Source of the DNA: Apus apus
Taxonomy: Eukaryota > Chordata > Aves > Apodiformes > Apodidae
Length of the DNA: 64,000 nucleotides
Assembly (NCBI RefSeq): GCF_020740795.1
Contig: NC_067285.1
Location: 76,298,342 to 76,362,341, forward strand
Reading direction: 5' to 3'
The notes under the pieces are model-generated. The model saw only the letters and a program-made list of their open reading frames with translations, was not told where the DNA came from and searched no databases. The translations under genes were made by a program, and so were the position numbers. This document shows positions 1 to 13,060 of the stretch, piece after piece. Each line of letters begins with the position of its first letter. The first letter of the stretch is position 1.

Positions 1-3000
1 CTTTCATATTTACTTCTGTTTATACACACTACTCCCAATATTCAGATTTGGAACCTGTTTTTGTGGAACAGGTTAGCATACAGAGCAACTCACATTCTGC
101 AGTCACCAGATGTTAGGGAGACAATCAATGCAGATAATGAAGATACATACTCACTAAGTGTTCACTGATTAGAGCATTTCATCTAGTACATACACCTTGG
201 TTTCCTCCCCTCCCCCAAAAGATAATGGGGTGAGGGGGTGGAAAATAGCAGCTCCAGGTAATTTTGGCTTAGGCTAGAGCAAGTCAGGAGCCAAACAACT
301 CAATATAATTCCTTCTGTCCTTTTTATTCAGAGTCTAAAACTAGGTGAATTGATCATGTTCCTGTTGTCTGGTCTTCAGAGACAGAAATTTCCTGGATGT
401 AGCTTGCTGGCAAGACACCTTTAGGAACAGGTAAATCCGTTAACATCCTGAGAGGCAGTTGTTTACTTTTTCAGATAAACCAAATAGTAACTTGTGTAGT
501 CATTACTGCTATGAGAGTCCCTAAATCTGAAGATTTAGTATATGGCTTAGAGTGAATAATCCAATTCTGTTTAGCAGCTTCTGTAAGAAATGTTTCTTCT
601 TGCATTTTTCTGGGCACCCTGGCAACCACAAAACGTTAAAAGGAACTGAAGCTTCATTTAGCATAAATTTTAGAGGCAGTGCTAGAGTATAATATTGACT
701 TTGGAATTGTGTTCATATTTAAGGTTCTTTCCTTGGCTCAAACATGCTTGGATGTTTCCGTTCCATGTGGCTTCTAGCTCAACAGTACCATTGACTTCTG
801 CTGCAGACCTCTCCTAGCTAGTAATACAGAGCCTGGCACACTGTCACTGTGTGCCACTTCCAGCTAACAGCTTCAGTGCCTAGAGCTTCACAGTGTTAGC
901 ACAGTCTGTTCCCAAATAAGTTAGGTTTCTGTCTAATGACTAATTCATTCAGGTGCAGTAGTGTGCTTGACACAGCTCTACTGTTTCCAGTTCTAGAACC
1001 AGTCAAGTATGATGCTTACCTGGAGTTGCTATGCTGTGCCACTGCACAGCAGAAGTAGCACTAACAATATGTCCAGCTCTGTTTTATGTGATCCCATTTC
1101 CATCTGTCTTGGTACTATAAGCTACCATAAACAAGTGCCAATGGAGGGAAATATGTTTAAAGCCTTCCCCCCTAGTTATTCAGAGACAGGACAGGCTTAC
1201 ACCCAGTAACAGGAGACAGCCCTCTTCTCATCAGTATGGTGGCAGAAGACTGTTGAGCCTGACATCCATTCTTAGTGGGCACCTGCCAGCTAAGGCAAGT
1301 CTGGGGCTTGCCACCCCTTTCACATCAGAGCTGAATCTGTCTTCAGCACAGTAACTGAATTACTACAGACTCCACTGGGAAGCTACAAATACAATATGCC
1401 TAGGAGACCAGGCCTTCACACCACAAGAAGAGACTGACACTTCCTCATCTTCAAGGAGACAACATATTTCTTATGTAACTTCAATTCTCTTTGTGCAGAT
1501 AAAAAAAAAAAAGTTAGTAACTTAGCCATAGTTTTAATGTTGAAGTATAAAAGTACAAACGCCCACAGTTCTTAGGGATATTCAGAGATACGCTAAAACT
1601 GCAGTTCATCACCTACCCATAATAATACAACAGCTTTGTAAGCCACCAACTTCATTACCAGCACAATACAAGCTTTAAACTTTTTTTTTTTTCTCATAAT
1701 ATATTTGCAAAAAACCCACAGATGTGTCTCTTGTTTTGAAAGCTAGTGTGGAACCCTTCCTAGGGACTCCAGAGTTAAAAAGTACCAGCCAGCCAAGATG
1801 GGTTTAAAGAAAATACCCTCTCAAAAGAAAACCCCTCAACATTCCAAAACAAACAAGCAAAAAAAAGCATTAAAAAGTCTCAAACTAACCCAAAAATAAA
1901 CTATCCTAAACAAGCACTATCACACAAAAAGCCAAGATCATAAAGAGTCTCATCCAGGTATTACACAAATACAAGTCTTTGCATGCAGAGAGATCAGTTT
2001 TCCAGTCTATCAGCCAAATATCTTAAGTTGATAAATTCCACTTTTTGCAACAAACAGCAAGAGAATCTCCAAGTTGCCTTGGTGAAGAGTTAACACGGTT
2101 GCATCTCTTTACTCCCTTTACTTCTTATTCTGTATTTGCAGCAAGAAAACTATTTGATAATTAGCCTTTTTATTTTTAAAAAGTGTTTTGTAAGCACAAA
2201 AACACTATATACAAAAAAGCTTTCATGCATAAGACAATTTTTTTACTATTTAGAGCCAAATTGCTACAGTTTAGCTAGGCAACTTAGTTCTTATAACTCA
2301 GCTCCCTCACAATTTAAGTATTTTTTTTTTCCATACTTCATAGTGAAGTTAGACTAGCACTTAATCTCAACACAACCTAGCTAGCACCTCTCTTTACCAA
2401 TCAGCACTCCTTGCTTTCTCAGCAGGAAAATAAAAGTACCAGCTATCGTTAGACAAGCTCTTCAGTTCTCCTACTCTCAGAGCAAAAAGAAATAAAACCT
2501 CACATTAAGTTACTTATCTCAGCAGATGAAAAGAACAAACAACTCTAAATGAAACTTCTTACCATTGCAGGGCAAAAAAAATCCAAAGTACTACCAAAAT
2601 CAGTGACTGTAAGAAAAGCAAAGCAACTTCTTATCAAGAGACTGAAGCAAAGTTGCTATGGGTTGTTCTCTTATGTAGATGTGCTATTAGCAAGGTATCA
2701 TCATTGGCTGATGGGTTGCAGGGTCTCAGCTGTACCTGCTACCTGGTCATTTAACCCTTGCATTTCTGGTTCCACTTTTCAGCAGATGTAACTGGAAAAA
2801 GGAGATTTATGATTTTGGATTGTTTAGCAGGACATAGATTAAGGCATTTGCAGTGCCTACAAAATAACAGCATAACTTGCCATAGCTGCTGTTTTCCTAC
2901 ATAATTTCCATACTTTTTCCTTACTTAATCCAGCATTTTTACTTATCCTTTCTCCTTTATATTGGCCATCAGAAGAGTTAACAGTTGTAAAATTCCCTCT

Positions 3001-5467
3001 GAAGAAGAAAAGAAAGAAGCTGGGCAGGGACCTCAATAGTAAAAAATAACATTGAAACGTGATTATTTTTCATTACACTTTGATCACTGTGATGTCTGAA
3101 TAGCTTAGTTCTGAAGGGTCGTGCCTCCTATCAGAATTCAAAATGCTAAGACTGTTTTCTCTGCATAATATTTTGCTGAAAGACTTCCATGAACTTACTT
3201 CCCTGACCATCATCAAAACACTGCTGTGAGCACACAGGGAAGGGATATCCTCTGTAATGGTGAACTATAACATAATTGATGCCTTAAATAGTTTCAAACC
3301 AGTGACTTCAGAAGTTCATGGCAAAATGTGAACTGCAAAAAGTATGCATAAATATGTTGTGGATGTATGATAGAAAGTTGTTAAAGGCTTCATGCAATTG
3401 AAGAAGTTAAGTAGAGGGACTTAAGTACACTTAAACAAGAAATTGTTCCAAAGATCATTGCCACATCCAGAAATAAGATATTCCAGAGCCCACGTTTTGA
3501 GTCCATGCAATGTCATAAGACATCCCAGAAAGATGCATTGAGTAGTGATAGTTAATACTAGCATATTTTAAAATGCTGTACTATATACTTTATTGTGACA
3601 TGTTAGCATCACTAACTTTTAATTATCTAAGAAAAAATGTAGTCACCTGTACTTTTTAGAGATTGTAGGAAGACCCGTTGTTCTGTTGTGTAGAGACTCT
3701 TGTGAGTTTATCTGACCAGATAGCATTAAGCCTTTGAATGAAATAAATTATGATTTTTGTCAAACACCACGGTTATGTATAATTGTATAATAACATCTCA
3801 GAAACCCCACAGAAAAGCATTTGCTCTCTATGTCTTTTTAAATGAAAGATCAATAATTTTTTTTTGCTTTCAAAGAGGACTGGTTCAATGAGGCTTGTTT
3901 CCTAAAAAAAGATTGCAGATTAGTACTCTTAATGCTATACAGACTTTTTACTAGGACAATATTTACTGTTGTGGACCAAATTCTGATGAAAATATCAATT
4001 GGGCTGATAACCAAGAATACAAAGGAGAGAGATGGGACTGAGAAAACTGCAGTGCATTATTTCCTAAGTAGGTCAATACCAAGGAGAACATAGAAATACA
4101 GACTTGCAGTTCAGGTGGGAGTTGAAAGTGGAGGGAAGTACCCACTTGAAACTAATCTACCTCATTAAAGCTTTTAGAAGATTTCCATTTTGTAGGCCTC
4201 ACCTTGGTCCTGAGGGCGTGCTGGCTGCTAAGAGCTTTGTGGTAGCTGGTGCATCCCAGTCTGCATAGTGAGTCTCAGAACAGCAAGAAAATTAAAGATC
4301 TATGGAATGGGCTCTCCATGGAAATGTTGCTATTTACATTAAGTTTCTTCTCAGTATTTCTTTGAATTGAACTTCATAGAGCAGGCAGGCACTCCTATGC
4401 AAAGCAAGATTTGTGCTTAGTCCTTTATGTAAGAGCTGACCCTCTGCTAAATGTGTAAATAAATTGTGTAAAATTGTACCTCTACTTTGTAACAAGCTAT
4501 TGTTTAACTTTGCTGTTTTCTTCTCTCGTATTCACCATTAATACATTAGCTTTGCTCTGTGCTGCTAGTAATATTTATTTCCTCCTCTCCACTCCCAAAA
4601 TGTGTAACTTCAGAACATTTAGGTTGACTTTCTCTGTAAAACAGTTTTTAAATTTACTTCATTTCTGGGGGGGTGGGTGTGGAATTAAAAATCCAGGAGT
4701 CAACTAAGCCAGCAGAAACATAATTTTAAGTAGGCAGAATTATTGCATGCTTATTATGGTATGTAGTACACTTGAAAAGAGCTTTAAAGCACAAAACTGA
4801 ACAGTTGTCTTCACCCTACTGTTCACTGCACACTCATTGTATCAGCAACTATACGGATAGTATGATATGGATAATCAAGTGGATTTTGTAGTGTGAAACA
4901 AAATCCAAAATGTCCACAAAACAGAGATTTTTGTTGTGAGAGAAAGTAAGAATTTAAATAATTAAAAACATATTTTTTTTTCTTTAGAATAATCAAGGTG
5001 ATTTAACCACATGGCTGCTAGTGGCCACAGGAGGCAAACAGTTAAATTTTTATAAATCTGAGAGAACATTAATCTCTTACAATTTCAGCTTTTAAAAAGC
5101 AAATTAAATACTATTATATGACAGCATTTCTGACTAATAATAGTACTTATCAGCAATTCTTAATCTATTATCATAAGATTAATTAGTGTCATAATTTTAT
5201 TATTCGTTAATTAAGTAAGCAATTTGTCACTAATTGCTAACTCCTTGCATTTCTCAGAAGTCCTTCCCCAGGCTGATTATTCTTTCTGCCTGTATTACAG
5301 TGCCTCTTAATGGGATTCTGCACAGCTGTTGAATGAGTCCACATGCCTTTTTGAAAAAGTAGGTAAATCATATGGTATCTGGCACTTCTTACGTGCATGT
5401 AGTCAGTGCATGTAATCTAAACTCCACATGATTTGCTTATTTCCTCTCTTCTATTTGGTCCTTACAG
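1..5467. other. Intergenic AT-rich DNA, no gene seen
   Basis: I see no convincing coding exon, RNA gene or recognisable transposon here. The sequence is AT-rich with short homopolymer runs, such as A at 1501-1512 and T at 1681-1692. The open frames are short, have no splice context and look like chance. An old, unrecognised repeat cannot be excluded by eye. Confidence 0.5.
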
Positions 5468-5578
5468 GAGCTTTGGATTTCATTGAACTGTTCCACAAGT
5501 GAAGAGTGGTTTGCACTTTGCAGGAGCCTTAACCTAGTGGAGAATACAACATGTGGCTAAAGAAGCTGGGAATGCCTT
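5468..5578 (+). other. Candidate non-coding or terminal exon with strong splice sites
   Basis: A 111-base segment is preceded by a long pyrimidine tract ending in TTACAG and followed by CCTT|GTGAGT, so both splice sites look strong. All three frames contain stops; the longest runs 30 codons before TAA. If it is transcribed, it is more likely a lncRNA, UTR or final coding exon than an internal coding exon. No neighbouring exon was linked to it. This rests on splice-site appearance alone. Confidence 0.25.
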
Positions 5579-7049
5579 GTGAGTATTCTGTCAGAGTAGA
5601 CAGAGTAAGATGGAAAGTGAAAATTCATTGCATCTAGCTTTGAACCAAAATGTGTCCTATCACTTTAAATGAATAGGTTTACTTGGGGTCCATTGTGAGC
5701 ATAGAAAGTTGTCATGGGAACACTGATGGGATAATTACTATCCAAGCAGGGCAAGGAACTGTAATCAGGTGGCCATTTATTCTGGAAGGCTTGGGCTTTT
5801 GTCTCCTAAAGGAGCATGGAAATGGTTGATTGAAGGAAAGCTGCTCTAGTAGGATCCAATAATGCAATACAAACATTTTTTCCTAGTCTATCACAGACAA
5901 TTACTGCATGGCACTTTGATTTCATGACTGGTAAAAATATTCTAAAGCTGTTTAGAGGAGCCCAAATGTAGAAGCTAAAGAAGGTTTTGATCTGGAAGAT
6001 AGTTTTGTTCCAAGTTCTCCTCCCTTCAACATTGTCTATGCTCTGAATAATTATCACAATCATGTTCTTTCCTGTTAGCTTGGGTATCTCTTTTAGACTG
6101 CATTACACAGTGTATACATAACCAAAGTGCCAATTATAGCACTTGAGATAAAGAATATGTGTAATTGCTCTTGTTTAATTTGAGTAATTCACAGTGTAAG
6201 TGCAAAGGTGCTAAAATAATAATGCAATTGTAGTTGGAAATGTTTAAAAAAGTACTTGAAGTACTTTTGTGGAAAAGATGATTGGAAAGCTTATCGAGTC
6301 TTCCAAATGATACTGTTCTGGTTATCCAGGAATCCAGAATTCAAGCTGTACGTGTGTCCTTGATCTAGTTTTTGTAGCAGTTTCCTGAATTCATCACATT
6401 TTTATGTAGTTACCACAATAGAAAGATGGTGGGAAGCAAAAAGAAATGGCAAGATTATTTGCTAATTTGTTACTAGGACTCTGAATCTCTCCTGGGTCGA
6501 GGCTTGCCCTTTAAAGGTACATAAGACAACCATTCAGAACTGTCCACTTATTTACACTGGTACCATGTTGGAGATAGTTGTATATTATATTTCTTCACTT
6601 GTAGGGTGGTTAAAAATAAAATTGCAATTCAAAGTGGCTCCTTATGAGTTTCAAAACTGTCATGAAAGCAATCTGTTCACACAGTACTGCTATACATCAA
6701 GGCTGGATGCAGCCAGGATGTGAATAAGGGTGCTATTGAACAGAACAATGCATTCCCTGTCACATGACTTGGAGAGCACATCAATCTGTGCAGAGCAAAT
6801 GGGGTCCAGCAGGACCTGTAGTTCCTTTTGGTTCCCCCTGGTAAATCTGTCCTTCCTTCTGGAAGTAAAAACACTAAAAATATAGGTGTATTGAGGCTTT
6901 CAAAAGGATGGACTCCCTTTTTCCTGTCTCCAAAGCTAATGCTTGTTAGCAATTTTGGTCAAATATCTGCATGCATGAGGCACATCAGTGAATCCAATCA
7001 AGTGGCTTATACTCTGTCAAACTCCCTAGATATCATTCCTTTAAATTTT
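5579..7049. other. Intergenic DNA, nothing recognised
   Basis: This stretch is AT-rich and without a supported gene. An open frame that begins at 6828 runs into the CR1 copy; only its end, from about 7050, is CR1-like. Confidence 0.45.
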
Positions 7050-8700
7050 ATTTCAGGATACAAAGAAGTAGAGTTACTGAATGCCTTCTCTGTCTTTACT
7101 GACCCCGGAGGCCCCAGAGAAAGTCAGGATAAAGGAGGAGTTTGCCTTGGTTGATGAGGACTGCGTTAGGGGTCAATTAAACAATCTGGACATCCCTAAA
7201 TCCATGGGTCCTGAGGGGATGCACCTGCAGGTTCTGAGGGAGCTGGTTGAAGTAATTCCTAGGCCACTCTCCATCATCTTTGCTAAGTCATGGGGAACAG
7301 GAGAGGTGCCTGAGGACTGGAGAACTGCAAATGTCTCTCTAGTCTTCAAAAAGGGCAAGAAGGAAGACCTGGCTAACTATAGACTGGTCAGCCTCACCTC
7401 CATCGCTGGAAAGGTGGTGGAACAACTTATCCTCGGTGCTGTCTCGAGACGTATCAAGGATAAGAGGGTCATTAGGAGCAGTTGGCATGGTTTTAGCAAG
7501 GGGAAGTCATGTTTAACCAAGCTGATAGCCTTTTATGAGGACATAACCAGGTGGACAGATGATGGAAGAGCAGTAGATGTGGTTTATCTTGATTTCAATA
7601 AAGCATTTGACAGCATCCCACAGCATCCTCCCAGCTAAACTGAGGAAGTGTGGTCTAGATGATGGGGTAGTGAGGTAGATTGTGAATTGGTTGAAGCAAA
7701 GAAGTCAGAGAGTTGTGGTCAGTGGGACAGAGTCTAGTTGGAGGCCTGTATCTAGTGGAGTCCCTGAGGGATTGGTACTGGGACCAGTACTATTCAATAT
7801 ATTCATCAATGGGTGAGGGAAGAGAGCGCACTGTCAGCAAGTTTGCTGATGGCACTAAACTGGGAGGAGTGGCTGACACACCAGCAGGCTGTGCTGCCAT
7901 TCAGCGAGACCTGGACAGGCTAGAGAGTTGAGTGGAGAGACATTTAATGAAAAACAACAAGGGCAAGAGTCTTCCAGCTGGGAAAGAACAACCCCATGTA
8001 CCAGTGTAGGCTGGAGGCTGACCTGCTGGAGAGTAGTGTAGGGGAAAGGGACATGGGGGTCCTGGTGGACAGAAGGATGACCATGAGCCAGCAATGTGCC
8101 CTTGTGGCGAGGAAGGCAAATGACATCCTGGGGTGTTTTGGGGGGTTGTGGTTAGTAGGTCAAGAGAAGTTCTCCTCCCCCTCTCTTCTGCCTTGGAGAG
8201 ACCACATCTGGAATATTGTGTCCAGTTCTGGGCCCCTCAGTTCAGGAAGGACAGGGAACTGCTTGAAAGAGTCCAGCACAAAGCCACAAAGATGATTAAG
8301 GGAGTGGAACATCTCCCTTATGAGGAAAGGCTGAGGGAGCTGGGTCTCTTTAGCTTGGAAAAGAGGAGACTGAGGGGTGACCTCATTCTTGTTTACAAAT
8401 ACGTAAAGGGCAAGTGTCAGGAGGACAGAGCCAGGCTCTTCTCAGTGATGTCCAATGGTGCAAGCTGGAGCATGTGAAGTTCCATGTAAACATAAGGAAA
8501 AACTTCTTTCCTGTGAGAGTGACAGAGCACTGGAACAGGCTGCCCAGAGAGTTTGTGGAGTCTCCTTCACTGGAGACATTCAAAACCCGCCTGGACACGT
8601 TCCTGTGTGATGTGCTCTAGGTGATCCTGCTCTGGCAGGGGATTTAGACTAGATGATCTTTTGAGGTCCCTTCCAACCCCTAACATTCTGTGATTCTGTA
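7050..8700 (+). mobile_element. CR1 LINE, 5'-truncated, reverse-transcriptase part and 3' end
   Basis: This is a CR1-type non-LTR retrotransposon fragment of the reverse-transcriptase ORF, reaching the 3' end. The longest piece (7081-7638) includes the segment GEVPEDWRTANV and the motif-A region VVYLDFNKAFDS. The frame then breaks. The catalytic motif-C region reads FADG near 7850 where active copies have FADD. Later C-terminal pieces are at 8133-8477 and 8414-8620. The copy ends with CCTTCCAACCCC and the CR1 tail ATTCTGTGATTCTGTA. Frameshifts and the altered motif show that it is dead. The 5' edge is approximate. Confidence 0.9.
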
Positions 8701-11224
8701 ATATTAGTGAAAAAATGTGCAAAGAGAAAATACTAGAGTGGAGGATCATTTTTGCACAGATGCTGAGGAAGTGTGAGGAAAGGGTCTGCGTTTGCTTCCC
8801 TACATAATTTTTTATGCAGAAGGAAACCAATCCATGGAACAGCCTGTGTGAAGGTTGGGTGTAAAGTAAATCTACAGTCACAAACTCAGCCAAATTGTCT
8901 GTCTTCTGAGAGCAGAGGCCTGTGTATGGAAGTGTTTGTCTCTCTGAACAGCAGAGGTAGTCTAAGTGGGTGTTTAAAGTATGTCTAAGACCCCTATGTA
9001 TTTACAGAATCAAAGGGAAGTTTAAGACTTGGCTTCACCTACAGATGGATTGGATTCCTGCATATTGATCTTTAACTCAGGATCAATATTGAATCTGTTT
9101 TGTGCTATCCTTATTCAAATATGTGCTCCTTGGAGGACAAAAGAGTTTGTGCGGTGATATCTTATTACTCTTATCAGAGCCTTAAATTAGCAGTTCAGTA
9201 CAGTGTTGAGTCTGGAATATGAAAGGCTTGGGTGTTAGAACGGATGGTTGTGTCAGATAAAAAGCTTGTTTAAACAGTGTTTTGTTATCTGAATGAACTA
9301 AAAGCTGGTATGTATGCTACATAAATTGTTGCAGCAGCCCAGCTGTGAGGTAAACGTCCCCCAGGACAGACCAGCTAATGAATGATTTTAACTGCAGCGT
9401 AATTTGCCTTTTCCTTCTTTTCTGATGTTGAAAAGGATGGATTATTTTTATCAGTAAATATTGTAAAAGATGGTGGTGAAGCCTTGCAAATGGTCTTTGA
9501 ATTTAAAACAATAGTGTTTTAATTCTGTTGTAATACTAGGCTGTTACTTGTCAGGATAGCATTTTTGACATCATCTAACTTTGTGCAGTGAACCAAGTGT
9601 GTGATGGTTTTCTCTAACTTTTCCCATTTCCATGCTATTAAGCAGCAGAAAGGAAAGCTTATACTATGGACATATTTAATTACCTATTTTTGAGTGTTCA
9701 GTCCATGAATTCTGTCTTGTAGTTTAGTTCAAATTGCAGAGCTAGAAAGATTCTGCCTTCACACCAAAGTTATTACTCTTTTCAAAGTATGAATTACTCT
9801 TATTTGTGTCTTCATGGACTGATAAGGGAGGAGGGAAGGAGAAAGAAAACTTTGTTAAGAAATCTGAGTTCTGTCCCTTCTCTTTCAGTTTTTCTTGAAT
9901 AGAGAATCTATTATTCAGTTAACATTTCAAGGGTACTTATTTTTTAAGGAAAGAGCCTTTTTAACAAATGCTGTGAAAAGCAGTTTATACCATTGCATAA
10001 AAGACTGATCTGCTTAAGGAACCGTAGAAGTCTTCCTTCAGTAGTGCAATGTTAGGTGAACTGTTCTGTATACGTTTTTCTATTTTTCTTGAACTTTATT
10101 TTCTTCAAAACTCTGCCACCAATTTTCCAGCCCATTTTTTTGCTAGTGTCCCCTAGGAAGCCATGCTTTCTGACGTGCCCTACTATCATAGACTAGTATT
10201 TTCCTCTCTGTTGTTAATGCTTCAGTCTCTTTCTTATTCATTAGTGAGATAAAAATTTTCAAAGAAAGAAATTCTTTTACTGATATTGACTTTACACAGA
10301 TATAATTGTATCTCTGTCTAATTCCATCTGCCAGATTCTTACAATAGTCAGGATGATATTTCTGATTTAATTTCACTTTAAATGAGACCAATGCTGAGAT
10401 GAGCAACACTAATGTAGACTCTCAAGGAATCATGAATACTATTCCAGAGAATTTGAACACAAATATGTTTGATCTAAAATAACCACTTTCCCTCCTCCAG
10501 TGATGTGCTGAGCTTCAAAGTAGATGAATGCAGTTTCTTTTGTCTTGTTTATAATACACAAAGTAATGTGCTGATAGGACATTTGGCTTTGTGATGGATG
10601 TTTACATATAATTTGTCTGTTTTTCCTTCTCATAAGTATTATTTTGCAGCATTATAGGATTTTTTTGGGCCTTCGGAATCACGTTTTCTTTAGGCAATGG
10701 TTGACTTTGTAGCTTTCTAGATGAGCAAATGCCTTACATTTAAATAATTTAATCTTTGTTAAGCGTATTTTGTTTTTTTCTGATTTTCAATATGAAATGT
10801 TTTAATATGTATGTGTTGCTTTGTTATGTTTATAAACTTTTAACCTGCTTCATGGTCATTTTGTGTTATATAATAGTAGAAGTCTCCTGCTTATTTCAGA
10901 ATTCTGAAGGCTTTCCAGTTAACAGAAAAAGATGAATACTGGAAAATGAACAATTAAACGCCAAGCTTTTTTACAAAAAGAATAGTTTCAAAAATTTTGT
11001 CCCAACTTTCACAAGTTGGAAACAATACTGATATAATTTAATTGTTGTTTTATACATACATGTATGTCTCAAACATCAGCCTTCCTATATGGTTGGGTAT
11101 ATATATATTACCTGTAGACATAATGTGTGTCATATTCTTCATGGTTAGCTTTCTGTGTGCTTTGTGACATGTATATTACTTTACTGAAATGCTGAAAAAC
11201 TCTTAAAGCTTCAAAGAGCTGATA
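8701..11224. other. Intergenic DNA, nothing recognised
   Basis: This is AT-rich sequence following the CR1 3' end. Open frames are short and lack splice context. I see no recognisable repeat or RNA gene. Confidence 0.45.
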
Positions 11225-11504
11225 TTTTCTTCCCATGGGCTGCAGTTCTTCACAAACTTTGTCAGCATGTGTCCCCCGCAGGGTCACAAGTTCTGGCAAT
11301 AAACCTGCTCCATTATAAGCTCCTCTTCCCACTGGTCCCCAGGTCTTACCATGAGCCTGCTCCAGCAAGGGCTTCCCATGGGATCACAGCCTTCTTTGGC
11401 CATCCCCCTGCTCCAGTGTGGGGTCCTCCAGGGGTTGTCGGGGGATATCTGCTTCACCATGGACCCCCATGGGCTGCTGTGGGATAGCTTCCCTCACCAT
11501 GGTC

Positions 11505-11848
11505 AGTGGAGAATAGCCATGGAAAAAGAAAAAGGGCCTCCTCTATCTGTAAAGAAGTAGGTAAAACAATATGAGACCAGCTAAGGGCCAGGGCTTGCTG
11601 TGAGCAGCACTGTCAGTGTTGACAGAAATCAGAACACTGTTTATCGTGTGTTTGATGTGTGATTGGCTACATCCTGGGAACCCAAGGTCTGTGTATGTGC
11701 CAAGGAGCAGGTGTGAGTGCTGTTTACATTCTCTGTACCCCGATTGCTTAATCTCAGTTCCCACTGTAAAAGTATATAAGGGAGCATTTTTCTCATAATA
11801 AACAATTCCATTGCTTCTCACCCTGGAGTCCAAGTCTTAACCGCTGCA
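11505..11848 (+). mobile_element. Nested solo LTR with 6-bp target duplication
   Basis: This 344-base insert lies inside the older minus-strand LTR. The host sequence ATGGTC occurs on both sides (11499-11504 and 11849-11854), and removing one copy plus the insert restores the continuous sequence seen in the 44 kb relative. The insert has a TATA box (TATATAAG, 11773-11780), AATAAA (11797-11802) and ends in CTGCA. The left end reads AGTGG, which may be a mutated TG terminus. A 6-bp duplication fits beta- or alpha-like (ERVK-type) retroviruses. No coding region remains. Confidence 0.75.
11773..11780 (+). promoter_or_regulatory. LTR TATA box
   Basis: TATATAAG lies 17 bases upstream of the LTR polyadenylation signal at 11797, the compact U3/R layout of a short retroviral LTR. 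It is inferred from motif and position only. Confidence 0.5.
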
Positions 11849-12379
11849 ATGGTCTTCACCATAGGCTGCAGGGAAATCTCTCCTTCAGCAACTGGAGCAC
11901 CTTTTCCCCCTCCTTCTTCACTGACCTGTGTGTCTGCAGAGTTGTTCCCCTCACATATTCTCATTTGTCTCTCCTGTCTCCTGCTGTTCAACTAGTTTTT
12001 TTCCCTTCTTAACTATGTTACCACAAGGGCACTACCACTTTCACTGATGGCTCTGTGTTGGCCAACAGAGGGTCCTTCTTGGAGCTGTCTGGCATTGGCT
12101 CTCTTGGACATAGGAGAAGCTTCTAGCAGCTTCTCATAGAAGCCACCCCTGTAGCCCCTTGCTGCCAAATCCTTGCCCTGCAAACGAAATACAGATGTGC
12201 TGTCATAGCTGACTTTATTTTCTTTTTCCTGAGGTAAGTGGGCCAGTCTCTTTAAGTCTTACCTCAGAAGATAGGGCATCTCTCTGTTTCCTTTATTGGA
12301 AGACATGTCTGCACCTGATCCAGTTTGAATGTGTCGTTTTTTAGCATAGATAATTGGAAGTGCAGACTGAATTAGTGCT

Positions 12380-13060
12380 GCAACATCAGAAGTGCTTTAT
12401 ACACTGTCATTTATCCTTTTCTTTGCTGGAAATTATTTTCCTGATGCATCACAGGATTTCAGTTGCCTTTTTAAGAGCTGTATCAAATGTGTGTCTTGGG
12501 TCTCCTGTGATGGCCATCCTTTTCCTGTGCTACTTCTAGTTGTCTACATTTCACAGCAGCCTTCAAGTGCACAACGGTTATTTGCAGTATTAATATTTAA
12601 TCCGGTTTCTATTGCTTCAGTCCTCAAGGTCATACGGCTATTTGAGTAAGATACCCTGATCCTCAGCCAAACTGTTACTGATTCCCGGTTTTTAACATCA
12701 GTAAACTTTAATTAGTACATGTATTTTTTTATGTCCAGGTCATCAATGAGAATATTAAGAAAAAACTAATCCTAAAATGGATCCTTGAAGACCTCCTTTA
12801 AGAACTGCCCCTCCTTTAAGTAGTTCCACTTTGAGTACAGATCACTGTGTTCCATTTTGGCTGTTTCTTACCTACCTTGCATTTCTTGAGCTCATTTCCT
12901 CCATCATGTCTATCCAATTTTCCACGCAGAGCAAGTCAGTGCCTGAAAGTAATTGCATTCCTTTGGAGGTGTGTGCTTATCTTTTCAATACCTTTCTGAA
13001 GCCCAGATATAATACTTTCCTTTTCCCTTGGTTTTATTTAAAATAGTGTAAGATTCTTAT
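12380..13060 (-). mobile_element. Ancient CR1/L3-like LINE relic, reverse-transcriptase region
   Basis: Read on the minus strand, bases near 12720-12790 give a broken match to the LINE reverse-transcriptase segment 'GVPQGSILGPVLFN...IDDLD': GLQGSILG followed by degraded sequence and DDLD-like codons. Many stops and indels interrupt it, so it is old. Edges are uncertain and the leftmost part may be another element. The superfamily is inferred from these few motifs. Confidence 0.45.

Larger units (their letters stand above)
11225..12180 (-). mobile_element. Degraded retroviral LTR, interrupted by a younger LTR
   Basis: The two flanks (11225-11498 and 11849-12180) align by eye with the LTR at 44270-45169. 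Shared blocks include CAGTGTGGGGTCCTCCA, CAACTGGAGCACCTT, ACTGACCTGTGTGTCTGCAG and GAAGCTTCTAGCAGCTTCTCA. Orientation is minus, with U3 towards 12180. The end beyond 11225 is missing or too diverged to follow. The left block differs from the 44 kb copy over about 100 bases, suggesting another subfamily. No internal retroviral genes are present, so this is a solo LTR remnant. Confidence 0.75.
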
